In this document: piece by piece, positions 24,276-35,955 of the stretch
Layout of the letters: every line of letters begins with the position of its first letter
How positions within the stretch are numbered: the stretch's first letter is position 1
Made by a program: the position numbers and the translations under genes
NCBI GenBank assembly: GCA_947034885.2
Contig: OX344755.2
Location: 8,062,501-8,126,500, forward strand
DNA: 64,000 nucleotides
Reading direction: 5' to 3'
DNA from: Thuidium tamariscinum
Taxonomy: Eukaryota > Streptophyta > Bryopsida > Hypnales > Thuidiaceae
The notes under the pieces: model-generated
Seen by the model: the letters and a program-made list of their open reading frames with translations, nothing else
Told to the model about the DNA's origin: nothing
The model's database searches: none

Positions 24276-25547
24276 AGGTAGAAGGCTCTTAACCCCTAAA
24301 GGTTTTTGACTATGTTTTCACCAAAACCGCTTCAAAACTATCATTTTTTAGACAACTATCAAATTTCTAGAAAAAAACATTTTTTGACAAAAGTAACCGT
24401 ATGATCTTTTAGAGCACAAGTTTAAGAATTTGTGGAAAAAATTTCAGAAATTTCCACCGTGTAGATTGCAAGATAGTAGTGTTTGAAGTGACAAAAATCA
24501 TTTTTTTACCAGTGCGGAAATCCGGGCAGCTGCTCTTCAGAAGACCGTATTTGTGTGAAAAAATGTCCAAAATGATTATAACTCTTTGGATTCATTTTTC
24601 AAGTGAAGTTGGATACATGCTTGAAAATTTTCAGATCATTTGGAATTGTACAACATATAGGAAAAAAATAGTAAGTAGAAAGAAGTAGAAAATGAGCCAA
24701 AATACTAAATTATTAACAATTTATTTAGAGAATTAAAAGAAGACAATCCCAATGGTTGTAATGTTGTGTTAAACAATATACACCCAATGTTTTTATTTTT
24801 TTTCAAAAATATTAAAAATTGAATTAAGTAAAGAATTTCAAACTTCTTTTGTAGTGTAGAGATTTTATAACTAGCTGAAACTACCTCAAACTAAAAATCC
24901 TTATAACTTTTGACTCATTAATCAAAATGGAATGATTCAAAGGTTTCTACTTAGATAAAAATCAAAGAAACCAATTTCAAAATTTAATTTCTTAAAAAAT
25001 TAATTTTTGAAGAAGTTTTTTTTTCTGCCCGGATTGCCCACCGAGTAGAGAAATTACATATCAGCCAATAACTTCTTCACTATGTAGTCAAAATTTATGA
25101 AAGTTGTTGGGCCTTAAAGATACTCCTTGGACACATGTTGTGTAAAAATTTCAAAGAAAAAAACCAAAAACTCCATTTGTAATGAGCTGCCCGAAATCGC
25201 TATGTTGCCAAAAAACGTAGTTTGGTCCTTTAGGGGTTAAATGGAGCGGGTTCTAAAATGGTGCCCTATGTTAAATGTACAGTACTTGTACATGTTTTTT
25301 CATAGCCTTCAGCAATGTATTGACAGTGTACATTTTAGCTAGGGCACCATTTTAGAGCCCTATATCCTTTCAATTTCAAAATTTGATAACTAATTCAAAA
25401 AATCTCAGAAAAATATGAAACGACTTGAGTTAAATGTCAATTCTACTTGTCTTTCAAGGAAAATTGACTGAAAAATATTTCTAGAAGTTTTACCTCCCTG
25501 AAATTCTGTTTCAGCCCTTACATGGTCCATTATAGGACCTCTTACCT
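24276..25547 (+). mobile_element. TA-type MITE interrupted by a TTAA element
   Basis: Outer ends are TA|AGGTAGAAGGCTC and GGACCTCTTACCT|TA. Removing the inserted TTAA element leaves about 324 bases that match 60,759-61,085 in reverse complement. Both copies share an inner inverted pair around TAAAATGGTGCCCTA and TAGGGCACCATTTTA. The intact copy supplies the empty target for the nested insertion. Confidence 0.85.
24289..25240 (+). mobile_element. TTAA-flanked TIR element, copy 2 (nested)
   Basis: It starts TTAACCCCTAAAGG and ends CCTTTAGGGGTTAA; terminal repeats CCCCTAAAGG are perfect. The flanks GGCTC and ATGGAGCGGG join as GGCTC-TTAA-ATGGAGCGGG in the uninterrupted relative at 61,069, so TTAA is the duplicated target. 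It resembles copy 3 along its whole length (AGTAAGTAGAAAGAAGTAGA, GGAATGATTCAAAG), but reading frames differ between copies, so it is non-coding. Confidence 0.9.
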
Positions 25548-25550
25548 TAG

Positions 25551-26110
25551 TCCCCTTCAAGGGTCCTTCCGAAGCCAATTCCAATTCAACTGGTCGTTAA
25601 GTGTGCTGAAGAGTGAGGGCGGCCGCACCCCCACACCCCCCCCCACCCCCTCCGGAAGTGAATGGTTCCAAGGGGGCCAAGCTGGAGTTTGCAAGAGCCC
25701 GCCGTGGAATGAGCCCCAGGTGGAAGCAGCCGAAGCGAAGGCCGAGCTGCCCAACGAACTGGCCAACGCGGACTCGGCCCACTGAAAGCCAGGCACTGCC
25801 GTCCAAGGGGCTCATCCGTGTGCTGGAAATGCCTTCCCTCCCCTTCAGCTCTTGTCCAGAAGGAGCGAGAAAAACGCCCTCTCCATCCATTATTATAAGT
25901 TCCTGGTCAGCAGTTCTGGGGATTCGGACCCACTCACTCACGCCGAGGGAGTGTTTTTGTACCAACGTAGAGAGCGGGGAGTTGCTTGCGCATTCGACCA
26001 CGGAAGGGAGAAACACTCAATACCGCACTTGTACCTTGCAGTGGACCCTAAACTCATCCAACACCGTCCACAGACTGCAGTGAATGTGTTCACCAAATGT
26101 TTGACTGTAA
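25551..26110. other. GC-rich island without a recognised gene
   Basis: A sharp GC-rich block including a C-rich run (CACCCCCACACCCCCCCCCA, 25,627-25,646) within AT-rich DNA. Open frames of up to 156 codons exist on both strands but overlap each other, are low in complexity at one end and match no family I know. It could be a gene remnant, a captured fragment or a transposon interior. Confidence 0.4.
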
Positions 26111-26194
26111 TTTGATGGCGTAAGTAAAGGACACATACCAAAATTTGATTGGTTCATTGCTGATTTTAGTAGTGTTCAGATTTGGAGGCATCTA

Positions 26195-26467
26195 AGGTGG
26201 GTACACCTAAAAGCGCGACCTATTCTTACTGTGCCTAGTTCCTGTTATCATGCTGTTCAGATTTTCATGTAGCCTCGTTGGCGAGTGAAAGCATGTTCCA
26301 ACGCACCAAAAAACAGAGGATTTGGATATCGTATGCAAAAGTTATTAATGGTCAAAGTCTGTTTCTGAAAGCACCATCTACAGTTTGGGTACATGATTGA
26401 TTTTGAAAATGTATGCACATTGTAGATGGCGCTTTAAGGTCAGGTGCCATTTTGGGTGTACCTACCT
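26195..26467. mobile_element. TA-type MITE, 273 bp, with proven empty site
   Basis: The element sits between TA duplicates at 26,193-26,194 and 26,468-26,469. Termini AGGTGGGTACACC and GGTGTACCTACCT are inverted repeats with one mismatch. The flanks GAGGCATC-TA and TA-TTGAACAATTG are continuous in the related sequence at about 46,530-46,760 (reverse complement), where a single TA stands at 46,657-46,658. Confidence 0.9.
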
Positions 26468-27719
26468 TATTGAACAATTGTAGTGGTTTAGGGAGCCAAC
26501 ACTTTGAAAAATTATAGAAGTTACATACGACGTCCGAAATAATCATGATTTTCACTTGCTAATACTAGAAAAATATTGTTTTTAGAAAAAATTGCCCCCA
26601 ACTATTTTGAATTTCTTACTTGGACGGTTTAAGGTGCTTCCACTGTAAGTAGCTGCAAGTATTTGCTAAGGAAGATTTGTAGTTGCATGCGTGGTAGAAT
26701 GCACAAGCGATTGCTTGCTCTTGAGCTTCAAATGCAAGAAAGGATTATTTTGAATCCGCAATTCAATGGAAGAATATGGAACCCAATGTTAGAATCTGCA
26801 TCCCAATGCTTGAATTAGCACCTTACCTCCTATCGCAAATTTTGTACCCCCATGACAATGTGAGAAAGGTAGAATAAGCTAGTCTTGCTTTTAATGTTTT
26901 GAGCAATGATTAGCTCAACCCACCAAAAATTGGCCCCTCTTGTAGTCCCTCCAAGTATTGGCAAGTGCTACACATCCAACAATAGGATTCTTCACCACCA
27001 AAAACTTGAATCAGGTCTTCTCAATTACAAAACCTCTTTTAGAATTCCAAATTCAACTCCCTCTCTTTCTTTGGCAATCTCTCAATTATAAAAAGGAAAA
27101 AGAAAAAAGAAAAAAGAAGTCATTGAGCTAGTAGCTTGTATCTTTTCCATTGGTCTTTTTTTTAAATTGGGATTGAAGGGGATTGGAAGGAGGCTTTGCA
27201 TTGACAATAGTATCTTCATGTGAGGAAGTTTGCGTAGGTGTAAAACCTTAGGCTTGTAAAACAAAGAACTATTGTTTCCAAGCTAGAGTATCTTGTAACA
27301 TATGTGCTTGATTGTTGTAAAGCAATTCTTTATAAAATAAAATAAACTATGAGTTTTTATAAGTATTTGTTATGCAATTAAGATAATGAAGGGCATAGTT
27401 CATTTGTATAAATTAGTACAATCATGGAGCTCAAAATTGCAACTTAAATCTACAATAGACTCTAAAAAGTTGTAGGATAGGTATAAATCCCAAGAAGAAT
27501 GCCAAAGTATCAAAATCCTACCAATTTAATGAAATTAAATCGAAGAAATTTTAATTGATAAAATTGATGGATATCTTTTTTGCAAATGGTGTGAATTTCA
27601 AATAGACATTGGTCTATATGGTTGCTTTCTCAACAACATATGTGCCTTCGACAAAATCCATGATTCCTCCTATATACTAAATTGTCTATACCACCTTCAA
27701 GTCATTGTTCATTTGCACC
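26468..27719. other. AT-rich spacer; left part is the host repeat of the 26,195 MITE
   Basis: From 26,115 to about 26,640, minus the MITE, the sequence matches 46,530-46,760 in reverse (GGTTTAGGGAGCCAACACTTT and CATGATTTTCACTTGC phrases), so it is a dispersed repeat. From 26,640 to 27,719 I see no gene or repeat boundary. Confidence 0.5.
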
Positions 27720-28646
27720 TTAACCCTTAAAGGTTTTTGACTATGTTTTCACCAAAATTGCTCCAAAATCGTCATTTCTAGGACAACTACCAAATTTTAG
27801 GAAAAAAAAATTTAGGACAAATGTAACTGTAGGGTCTTTTAGTGTACTGGTTTGAAAATATGTAAAAAAAAATTTAGAAAGTTTCGCCACGTCGATTGCA
27901 ATATATAGATGTTTGAAGTTACAAAAATCATTTTTTACCACTACGAAAATCCGGGCAGCTGCACTTCAGAAGGCCATATTTGTAAGAAAAAATGTTCAAA
28001 ATGGTTGTTACTCTTTGGATTCATTCTCCAATTCAATTTGGCTACATGCTTGAAAATTTCCAAATCATTTGGAATTGTACAACACATACAAAAAAAATAG
28101 TAAGTAGAAAGAAGTAGAGAATGATTCAAAATACTAAATTATTAGCAATTTATTTATTGAATTGAAAAATGCCAATCCCTATGGTTCAAATGTTGTAATA
28201 AACAATCTATACCCTTCTTCTTTTTTTCAAAAATATTGAAAATTGGGTAAAATAAAGGACTTTAAAGTTTATTTTAGAGTAGAGAATCCATAACTACCCG
28301 CAAACTAAAATTCTTCATAACTTTTGACTCACTAATCCAAATGGAATGATTCAAAGCTTTCCATGCATATATAGATCTATAAAACCAATTTCAAATTTTG
28401 GTTTCCAAAAAAAGTGATTTTTTCTGATCTGCCCGAACTGCCCGAGTTGAGAAATAAACAAGATATTATCCAATAACTTTTCAACCATGTAGTCAAAAGT
28501 GTCGAAAATTGTTGGGATTTAAAGATACTCCTTGTCCACACCTTCTATTAAAGTTTGGTTCCAAAATATGAAAATCTCTAGTTACATGTACTTGCCCAAA
28601 ATCGCTATGTTGCCAAAAAAAGGCATGTTGGTCCTTTAGGGGTTAA
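27720..28646 (+). mobile_element. TTAA-flanked TIR element, copy 3
   Basis: It starts TTAACCCTTAAAGG and ends CCTTTAGGGGTTAA, 927 bases, same orientation as copy 2. Shared internal phrases include TGACTATGTTTTCACCAAAA, CATGCTTGAAAATTT, GGAATTGTACAACA and GCTATGTTGCCAAAAAA. There is no conserved open frame. Confidence 0.88.
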
Positions 28647-31600
28647 AGAGATCATATATCTAACTCTTTTCACAAACCACATTGATTCTAGATGTCTACC
28701 AACTAGAGGCACCTCATCTAGATTTGTTAAGGTCTTAGAAGACCGTTAGGGTCTATGGCCCTATAGCCTATGTTTTTGCACCAATTTCCTTATCTTTCCT
28801 ATCTTCCTCTCATAGTGGAATCTAATCCTAGAATGTTCTCCATCGCTTCTTCCAATTTGAATTCATGATCATTTTGAATCTTTTTTGCAAAGTTGTATCT
28901 CTATAGGCAACCACCTTACACTAAACACTTTATAGAGCATTGCCAAGGTAACAACACTACCTTCAATGTTGGGACAGTTCTCATAAGATCTACATGCAAT
29001 TATTATAACTCTTTTAATTCCTAAAGGTTCAAAGTCTTGGAATGAGTTTCAATTAAATTTTTGGATAGATTTGTATGATGATAAATTTTATTGTAATTGT
29101 TTAAATTTTTTGAAATTCGAAAAATAGATAAGCTTTCTATAGATATAACTTATTTTCCAATTGGCCTTTATAGGTATAAATGTTTGAGTCTTGATGTCAT
29201 GTAGACAAAACAAACTCAAAAACATCTTTTTAAATTTTGTTTTCATGATAGAAATTGTTTGTGGCTACAAAGAAAGGCTTTATAATTCCATTTGGATTGG
29301 TGATAAATAAGTTAAAAAGAGTCTTATTTTGCATGCAATCACAACATCTTCTTGTGAAAATAATGTAGAAGATTTTTTTTTGAACTCAAATTGCACAAAT
29401 TTTCACAACAATAGTTTAAAGGGTGATTACTTGCCATAACATTAACCATCAAGATTAACATGTTTCAATTTCATTTAAAAACTATTAATAATATGATTTT
29501 TTCATACAATTCTTACAAAGCTCTACTAAATCATTTTTTGAAGAATGAAAATCATTGTGTTGAGTTTTAAATGCTAAATCTTTATAATGAGAAAAAATCA
29601 AGTTGTAAAGAGGATTTTAAGATTAAAAACCAATGATGACAAGGTACACAAACAACTTTTCTTTTTTACTTTGCATATTGATACTTTACAATCTATCTAG
29701 TCTAAGTTTATGAAAAAAATTCACAATATAGTCGAATATGCCAAAAAAATAATTTTTCTTCTATTGTGTCTCTTTTAAATTTACAATAGAAATAGCAATG
29801 TGGGTAGACTATAGACAATAACTTTAGGGCTTAAGATTACCATCTATTTTTCTTTTATTGTTTTTGGAAGTTGATAAATCAAACCTTTGGGACATCCAAA
29901 AGCACCACTTTTTTAACTAATGCACAATTTATATTACTAAAATAGTCAAATTTCCATATTTTTTTGTTGATAAATGAAAGGAGGTTTCAATGCATAAAAT
30001 AATGCAATATTTCTTTTGAAACACATGGACAATTTCTATTGATAGAAAAAATAGTTTAGCAAACAAAAGGCAATAAACTTAGCATAAATTTTTACCTTTT
30101 CAAGAATACAACATTTAGATACCATATGAAAAAGTTATCAGAAAAACAAACACAAAAATAAAACAAAATGATAAAAAAATGTCCTTGGTTCATCTAAACA
30201 CTAGTTATGGATTGCAAACATTAGGGGAGATTTGAATACTTCATAAGATTGTAAATTCCTAGATTGTGGGAATGTTGGAAACGTCGGGAATACTACTACA
30301 TAGGCAATTTGATGTAGTCAAGCAATTGCCGCATTAGATAATATCAACAAATTAAATTTTAATTAATTATTTAACATTTTATGATAATTCTTTGCAAGTT
30401 CTTTTGTATGTGTGTGTGTGAGTTTTTTAATACCTTCTAAAAATTTTGGGAAGAAAATTGATTTTTTGAAATTGAATATTCATACCAATAGTAGGTGGTT
30501 CACAACATAGTAAATAGTTTTAGGAAAGAGTTCCAAAATAATCTTCTAAAGGCACCAAATCCCCTACAATGCAATTTAGGATGGTAATGAGTGGTAGCAA
30601 CAATGGACTTGAAACTATGTGTGTATTTTACTAAATAGATAATGATGATATCTAAGATTATAACACTCAAATGGTTATTAAGTATAGGTAAATGATTGGT
30701 TAGTATGAAAATTAGTATGATCCATCTAACAATGCTATTCATGCATACTATAAATGCTACAACAACAACGCTACAATTGATATTGAATAGTATTTCTTTG
30801 TGATAAGTAGTTTAGACTTTACTATATAACTATATAAACATTTCTATATAGTTTCATTTTTTATAAAAAATTATTTTGCTCAAAGTCTTAGCACCTATAT
30901 TTTCTTCAATATAAAAGATGCAAGATAAAAACAAGCCTAACCGAAGTATAACTTTTGTTCCCATGGAATTTGAACCTGAGTGGATCATTTAAAGAGCCTC
31001 AAAAAGACATACAAAGTAAGCATGAGAAATCAAAATTTGGACATTAAACGTTTGAAATACTCTTCGAATGAAAAAATATAAAATTTTCCTTACATATTAG
31101 AAATTAAAAATTATGTATAAAAATGTGATATTAATTACATGGTACACTTGCATTCAAATGTTGTTCCACTTGTATGATTTTCATATTTTTCTATTTAGGC
31201 ATGACTTTTCATTGTAAAAATTAGAATCTAGATTTTGAGAAACTCTAGGTCTTAGAGCATGCTATAGATATTACTACCGTGAATTATAATCTAACTATTT
31301 TGGGGCCAATTTCAAGAGGGATACAATTTTCAAAGGTGTACACTTGTTTCTCAAGTCAAACCCAAGTAGAATTTTAAGTTTAATTTTTAGATCAAAATTG
31401 TAATCTCTATGAATTTTTGAAGTGGTATGTCTTGAATAGGGACATAAACATAAAGTGGAGATATAAACATCCTATAAACAACCTATAACCACTTTCTTAT
31501 ATTTCCATGGGCACTCAAGTGTTCATCAATGAAAAATTGACACATTACACCTTTTGACAATCATGCACTTAAATTGTCAAAAAAAATGAACACATTTAGA

Positions 31601-31695
31601 TGATTGGCTACACAAAGTTGGGGTCAAAAGTATGATGATGGAATTATAAAGCAGATGGTAATGGACTAGTCCATCATCTTGAAACACCTCTTTCC
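28647..31695. other. AT-rich spacer
   Basis: No gene. At about 30,250-30,350 the order GATTGTGGGAATGTTGGAAACG, GATGTAGTCAAGC..GCCGCATTA and a long AATTTTAATTAATTATTT tract follows the left half of the 332-bp MITE family at 32,949 and 58,227, so it is probably a diverged, truncated relative. Confidence 0.45.
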
Positions 31696-31924
31696 TTAAC
31701 CTTGAAGCGCTCCGACGTCCATATTCTGGACGATGAACATAGGGCTTCAAGGCACTGTTTCATCCAATTAACTTCTCATTTATTAAATGTAACACTTGAA
31801 TCTAGAAAAGACAACCTTCCTTTATGGCCAAATTCATTAAATTCTGGTAAATGATATATTTGTACAAAGCTATAAGCAAAAATGAGCAAAAATTCAAAAA
31901 AGGATCGAGACGTTTCAGGGTTAA
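31696..31924. mobile_element. Short TTAA-flanked element (about 229 bp)
   Basis: It starts TTAACCTTGAAGCG and ends CGTTTCAGGGTTAA; the ends pair imperfectly as CCTTGAAGCG against CCCTGAAACG, inside TTAA on both sides. The left part also folds on itself, CCTTGAAGC with GCTTCAAGG and GTCC with GGAC. It may be a second, smaller TTAA-target family. Confidence 0.6.
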
Positions 31925-32028
31925 ATGTTCATTATATACCACAAGTGCACTTGCTTTCAACATCTTGAAGGGGTTTATACACTAAGAGGGCAAATCCTAA
32001 TCTTCTTACAAACTAATTCAAACACCCT

Positions 32029-32180
32029 TTAACCCTTGAAGGATGATGTGGATCCAAAGTGTCCGATAAATGACTTCATTGATCACTCTAGAAACATAGA
32101 ATGCACCTGACTATTGGTTCAATAATTTGACCATTCTGGTGACTACTTTGATTGCACAAGGTCGTGTCCTTCAAGGATAA
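32029..32180. mobile_element. Possible short TTAA-type element (about 152 bp)
   Basis: It starts TTAACCCTTGAAGGA and ends TCCTTCAAGGATAA, an inverted repeat of about 11 bases. The right flanking tetramer is ATAA rather than TTAA, so the target duplication is degraded or the call is wrong. Confidence 0.45.
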
Positions 32181-32224
32181 TTCAAATTTTATTTATTCTT
32201 GCAAGGTAGGTTACTTAATGATAG

Positions 32225-32545
32225 GATTCTTTTAAAGGCTATTAAATGCCCAATTTCAATTTTTTTTAAAGTAGCTTCAAGCCTTTAGGAAAAAATGAAG
32301 GTAAATGTTTAAAAAGTGCAAGACTATAATCATTGCCCTCTATGTTGTTGCTAAAATGCTTCCAAAACCTCATTTCATCCATAACGCAAAGCCAATACAT
32401 ACAAAAATTGCATACAAAAATTACATACTCAAAATTTTATATTCAAAATTAGCCTCCTTTGATTAAAGCCTCACAAATTAAAGAGTGAGTCAACTTAAAT
32501 CCTTCTTGAAAACAAGGCCATATAACCATTTGTCAAAAAAAAAAA
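32225..32545 (+). repeat. Dispersed repeat copy, partner at 12,640-12,985
   Basis: See the partner for the shared phrases; the order is the same and orientation is direct. Non-coding, ends not sharp. Confidence 0.65.
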
Positions 32546-32682
32546 CCCTGCTTTAGTTAGTGATTCTCTAAGTGAGATATTTTCTTTTGCTGAATCAATG
32601 AAGGAATGGAATATTTAAAAAGAATTTTTTTTTTCATGATCAACATCAACCAAGTAAACATCATCCCCAATGCAAGATTATA

Positions 32683-33597
32683 CTCCTTCTGTTTCACTAA
32701 AAACCTCCAAAAATCTTTCCTTTGAGAAATTAACTGTATTTTTAGTCATAGTGTTAGCAATACATGCATTCAAGAATAATAAATCCATCCCTTAGATCTA
32801 CACAAAATGTTTGGCTTAGATGCTATTGGTTAGACATCCAAAATCCATGTGTAAAGTATGATTTTTTAGCATAGTTTGTAAATGATGCTATTTCTATCAT
32901 TTAAACTTATTTTAAGGGTGGTAGCAACACTGGGATTCTAGAAACATAAGAGGATTTTCAGTTGTTGTACAAGATTGCGAGTTCTCAAACTCTGGGAACG
33001 CATTGGGAACGCTGGGAACGTGATGCTGATGTGGTCGAGCGACTGCCATGTCAGAAAATAATAATTTTTTATTAATTTTCATTAAATATTAAAAAATTTA
33101 AAGTATTTTTTAAAATATTTTTTTTCTCTTTAATACATTCTGAAGTTTTTTGGAAAAAAAAAATTTAATTTTTTTTTTCAAAATTCAAAAATTCAGACCA
33201 GCAGGGGGCTGGTCTGTAGCAGTGGGAACAATTTCAGGGAACACCCCTGAAATGGTCTTCTGGGGGCCCAAAAATCCTCTTATGCATGTACCCTAACCTT
33301 AATATCCACAATAAAAAAAAAGCTAGTTGACTTTATAATCAAATTTTCATACCAATGAAATGGTCACTAAACACATTGTCAACACTAATGTTTGAAAGAG
33401 CAATTCATACAATGAGCTTTAAATGGACAAGGCCAAGCTTGCAAATTTAAAGGTATGCTCCCATATTGTTTCATGCCCCCACAAGGCTATTCAACACAAA
33501 AAAAAACTCTTATTAAATGGTCAAACTTAAAAATCAAAGGATTTTAGTGAAACAAAGATTCTACTTGATTTGGAGCTTTTTAGTGGAATAGAGGGAG
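32683..33597. mobile_element. Stowaway-like element with a nested 332-bp MITE
   Basis: Ends are TA|CTCCTTCTGTTTCACTAAAA and TTTTTAGTGGAATAGAGGGAG|TA, close to the CTCCCTCC-type termini and TA target of Stowaway elements. Without the nested insertion it is about 580 bases and matches 34,555-35,126 in reverse complement (AAGGGTGGTAGCAACA, GATTCTAGAAA, AAATCAAGTAGAAT). Confidence 0.82.
32949..33280. mobile_element. 332-bp MITE with internal hairpins, copy 1 (nested)
   Basis: Ends TA|AGAGGATTTTCAG and AAAAATCCTCT|TA. It is nearly the same as 58,227-58,560. Internal marks are repeated TGGGAACG motifs, a hairpin CTGATGTGG..CCATGTCAG, a long A/T tract and a second hairpin CAGACCAGC..GCTGGTCTG. The flank TCTAGAAA is continuous in the relative at 34,555-35,126, supporting insertion into the larger element. 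Confidence 0.88.
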
Positions 33598-33600
33598 TAG

Positions 33601-33936
33601 CATTTAATGGGCCCTCACAAAGTCTGATAGTTATCAAAGCAATATGTTTGTTGTCCTTATTCTAGATTCCAACATTGGCCCCCCATTTCTTGAATCTTTG
33701 CAGAAGTAATGTATTTAGTGTGGGTGTGGATTTATTCTGCCTTTCTCCAGGCAAGTCATGTGCACCCAACCATTGGCAGAATGGCAGCCCCCAAAATCCA
33801 TTGAAACTTTTTGCTTTGCCAGGGGCGGGGGATCATAATCTGCATGAAGCTTGGTTCTTTCTCCAATTGAAAATAGTGCATATTTCCTTTAACATACTTT
33901 CTCCTACAATAGGCTTCAAATATACGCAGAACGTTA
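33601..33936. other. Spacer, mixed composition
   Basis: About 33,670-33,900 is less AT-rich and includes a 105-codon frame with no family resemblance. I see no splice-supported gene. Confidence 0.35.
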
Positions 33937-34183
33937 AATCATACCATCGAAGGTGGGTCCAGCAGGGTAAATCTCATTTTACTAGGGGTTGACAAGGGTT
34001 TGGGGTTCATATTTGTGTTGGGTTTTTTTTGTATGTTTGGGATCGCCTAGGCTAATTTGGGGTCTGTGATTCTGAATCTGAATTCTGAATTTGAAAAAAA
34101 AATTAAAATGCAAAAAATTAAAAATTTCAGCGTTTTCCCTGGGGTAAATCTAGCATGCGGGGCCCACCTTTGATGGTATGATT
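33937..34183. mobile_element. TA-type TIR element, 247 bp (TAAATC superfamily)
   Basis: Ends TA|AATCATACCATCGAAGGTGGG and CCCACCTTTGATGGTATGATT|TA, inverted repeats of about 21 bases with one mismatch, continuing to CAGCAGGGTAAAT on the left and GGGGTAAATCTAGCATG on the right. Termini resemble the larger elements at 56,533 and 61,722. Confidence 0.82.
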
Positions 34184-34554
34184 TAACGCTACGCCAAATA
34201 TACGGTGTAGTTTGTAACTTTTTCAAGTCTAGTTGGTGGATTCTTCTTGAGTAAATTTTTGGTAGAAAGCAATGTGAAATCTCGTTATAGGGAATATTTG
34301 GCAAGTTATACTTCTTTTTTCAATGAATGATATTGCTAAATTGCTTCCAAATCTTGGAATGATATAGCTCCAATTTGGATGGATGTAATATGCTTTTGGA
34401 TGAATAAATGAACCATATATTGTAAGTTTCATCTATTTCATAGATATAAATTATATTAGCATATCTATGTAAATATTGGATCTTACATTAGACTAGCATA
34501 CGATCGTCCCAAAGAAATTTCATAAACTCTGATCACTAAAATTGCACAATATTA

Positions 34555-35126
34555 CTCCCTTTGTGCCACTAAAACCCTCAAAATCAAGTAGAATTTTTGT
34601 TGCACTAGAAAGCTTTGTTTCTTTATATTGACCCCTCAGGAAGTGTTTCTTGTATTAAACGACTACTTAGGAGCAAGTAAAACAGTTTAGGAGCATTGCT
34701 TTCACCTAGCAAGCTTAGCCTTGTCCATATGAGGCACCTTGTACTAATTGCTTTGTCAAACAATAGTGTTGACAATGCATTTAGTGACAACTTTAGTGTC
34801 ATGAAAAGTTCTTTGTGAAGTGGGCTAGGTTTCCCTATTGTAGATATTTAAGTTGAAAAACCTATTTCTAGAATCTCATTGTTGCCACCACCCTTGAAAT
34901 CATCTAAAACAACAAAGTTGGAGGCCTTCAAAAATTATGCACAAATACCATACTTTCTAAATGGATTTTAGGTGCCTAAATGTTAGTGCCTAACATAAAG
35001 ATTTTGCATAGATCTAGGGGATGAGTTATCCATTCTTTAATGCATGCCATTTCTTATACTACAACTAAAAATACAATTTTTTCTTCAAGGAGAAGATTTT
35101 TAGACGGTTTTAGTAGGACAAAGGAG
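34555..35126. mobile_element. Stowaway-like element, 572 bp
   Basis: Ends TA|CTCCCTTTGTGCCACTAAAA and TTTTAGTAGGACAAAGGAG|TA. It is an uninterrupted relative, in opposite orientation, of 32,683-33,597. No coding sequence. Confidence 0.82.
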
Positions 35127-35223
35127 TAGCTTTCGATGTGAAGAAACAAGTCTTTTTTTTGCTCCTTATTCAACTAGAACATAAGACTTTCAAATCAACA
35201 TAACTTGAAATTTTGCACTATGG

Positions 35224-35955
35224 GTGATTGCAAGAAACACTTGTCCTATTTCTTGTCCCCTTGGCCTTGGACAAGTGGTTTTTTACTCATGAATTTTGCA
35301 TTATTAGTTCATTTTATATGAAACTTGAAATGAAGGTACACGTAATATTTCTAGACACTATGTAATTTTTTGAATTTTTTTGAAATTATTTTACTGTTTT
35401 TAAGCATCCCCCAATTGGATGTCTACTCCGGCCATTTTGGGGTTTTTCAGTCCTATTCTTGACTCAAAAATGAAAAACTTATTCTGAAAATTGTCATGCA
35501 AAGACTTATACTATAGTTATACAAGCCTACAAAGAGATTTTGTAAAAATATTAAATTATCCAACTTCCACATGATTGTGCTCAAAGTAGTGTACCTTTGC
35601 ACTGGTGTATAGAACACAATTAATTTTTCCCAAAGATGAAAATGGTTGGAGAGGAGAATCTCTATGTTAGGAAAAATGGCTTTCTTTGGAGAATTTTTTG
35701 AATTTTATGACTATTTTTTTAAAATAAAGCATTAAATTGTCTATTTTCATGGTATTTTCCATTACTCTTTGAGTGTGCATAACTTTTAGGGATAAATTTT
35801 TTTAGACTTGAATTTTCACACACTTTAGTTTTTTTAATGATTTACAAATTATCCATATTTTATTTTTCTAAAAAAAAATTATTCCAAAAGTCATAGTATT
35901 CCAGTACTAAGGCCATTTTGAGCCAAAATTGGTAAATGTTTCTTGCAATGACCCC
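35224..35955. mobile_element. Dispersed TIR-like element, about 730 bp
   Basis: The left end GGTGATTGCAAGAAACACTT is partly repeated in reverse at the right end, GTTTCTTGCAATGACCCC. Most of it matches 41,430-42,152 in reverse complement (GTTTCTTGCAACCACCC, TCAATTGGGGTC against CCCCAATTGGATGTC). Another end, AAGTGTTTCTTGCAATCACC, stands at about 52,671-52,690. Superfamily unknown. Confidence 0.6.

Noticed and set aside
25613..26083. 156-codon frame in the GC-rich island
   Set aside because: Pro-rich start from a C run, equally long frame on the other strand, no family resemblance.
24479..28100. MFEVTKIIF-starting frames in TTAA copies 2 and 3
   Set aside because: The proteins diverge through frameshifts right after the start although the DNA is similar, so no coding constraint is visible.
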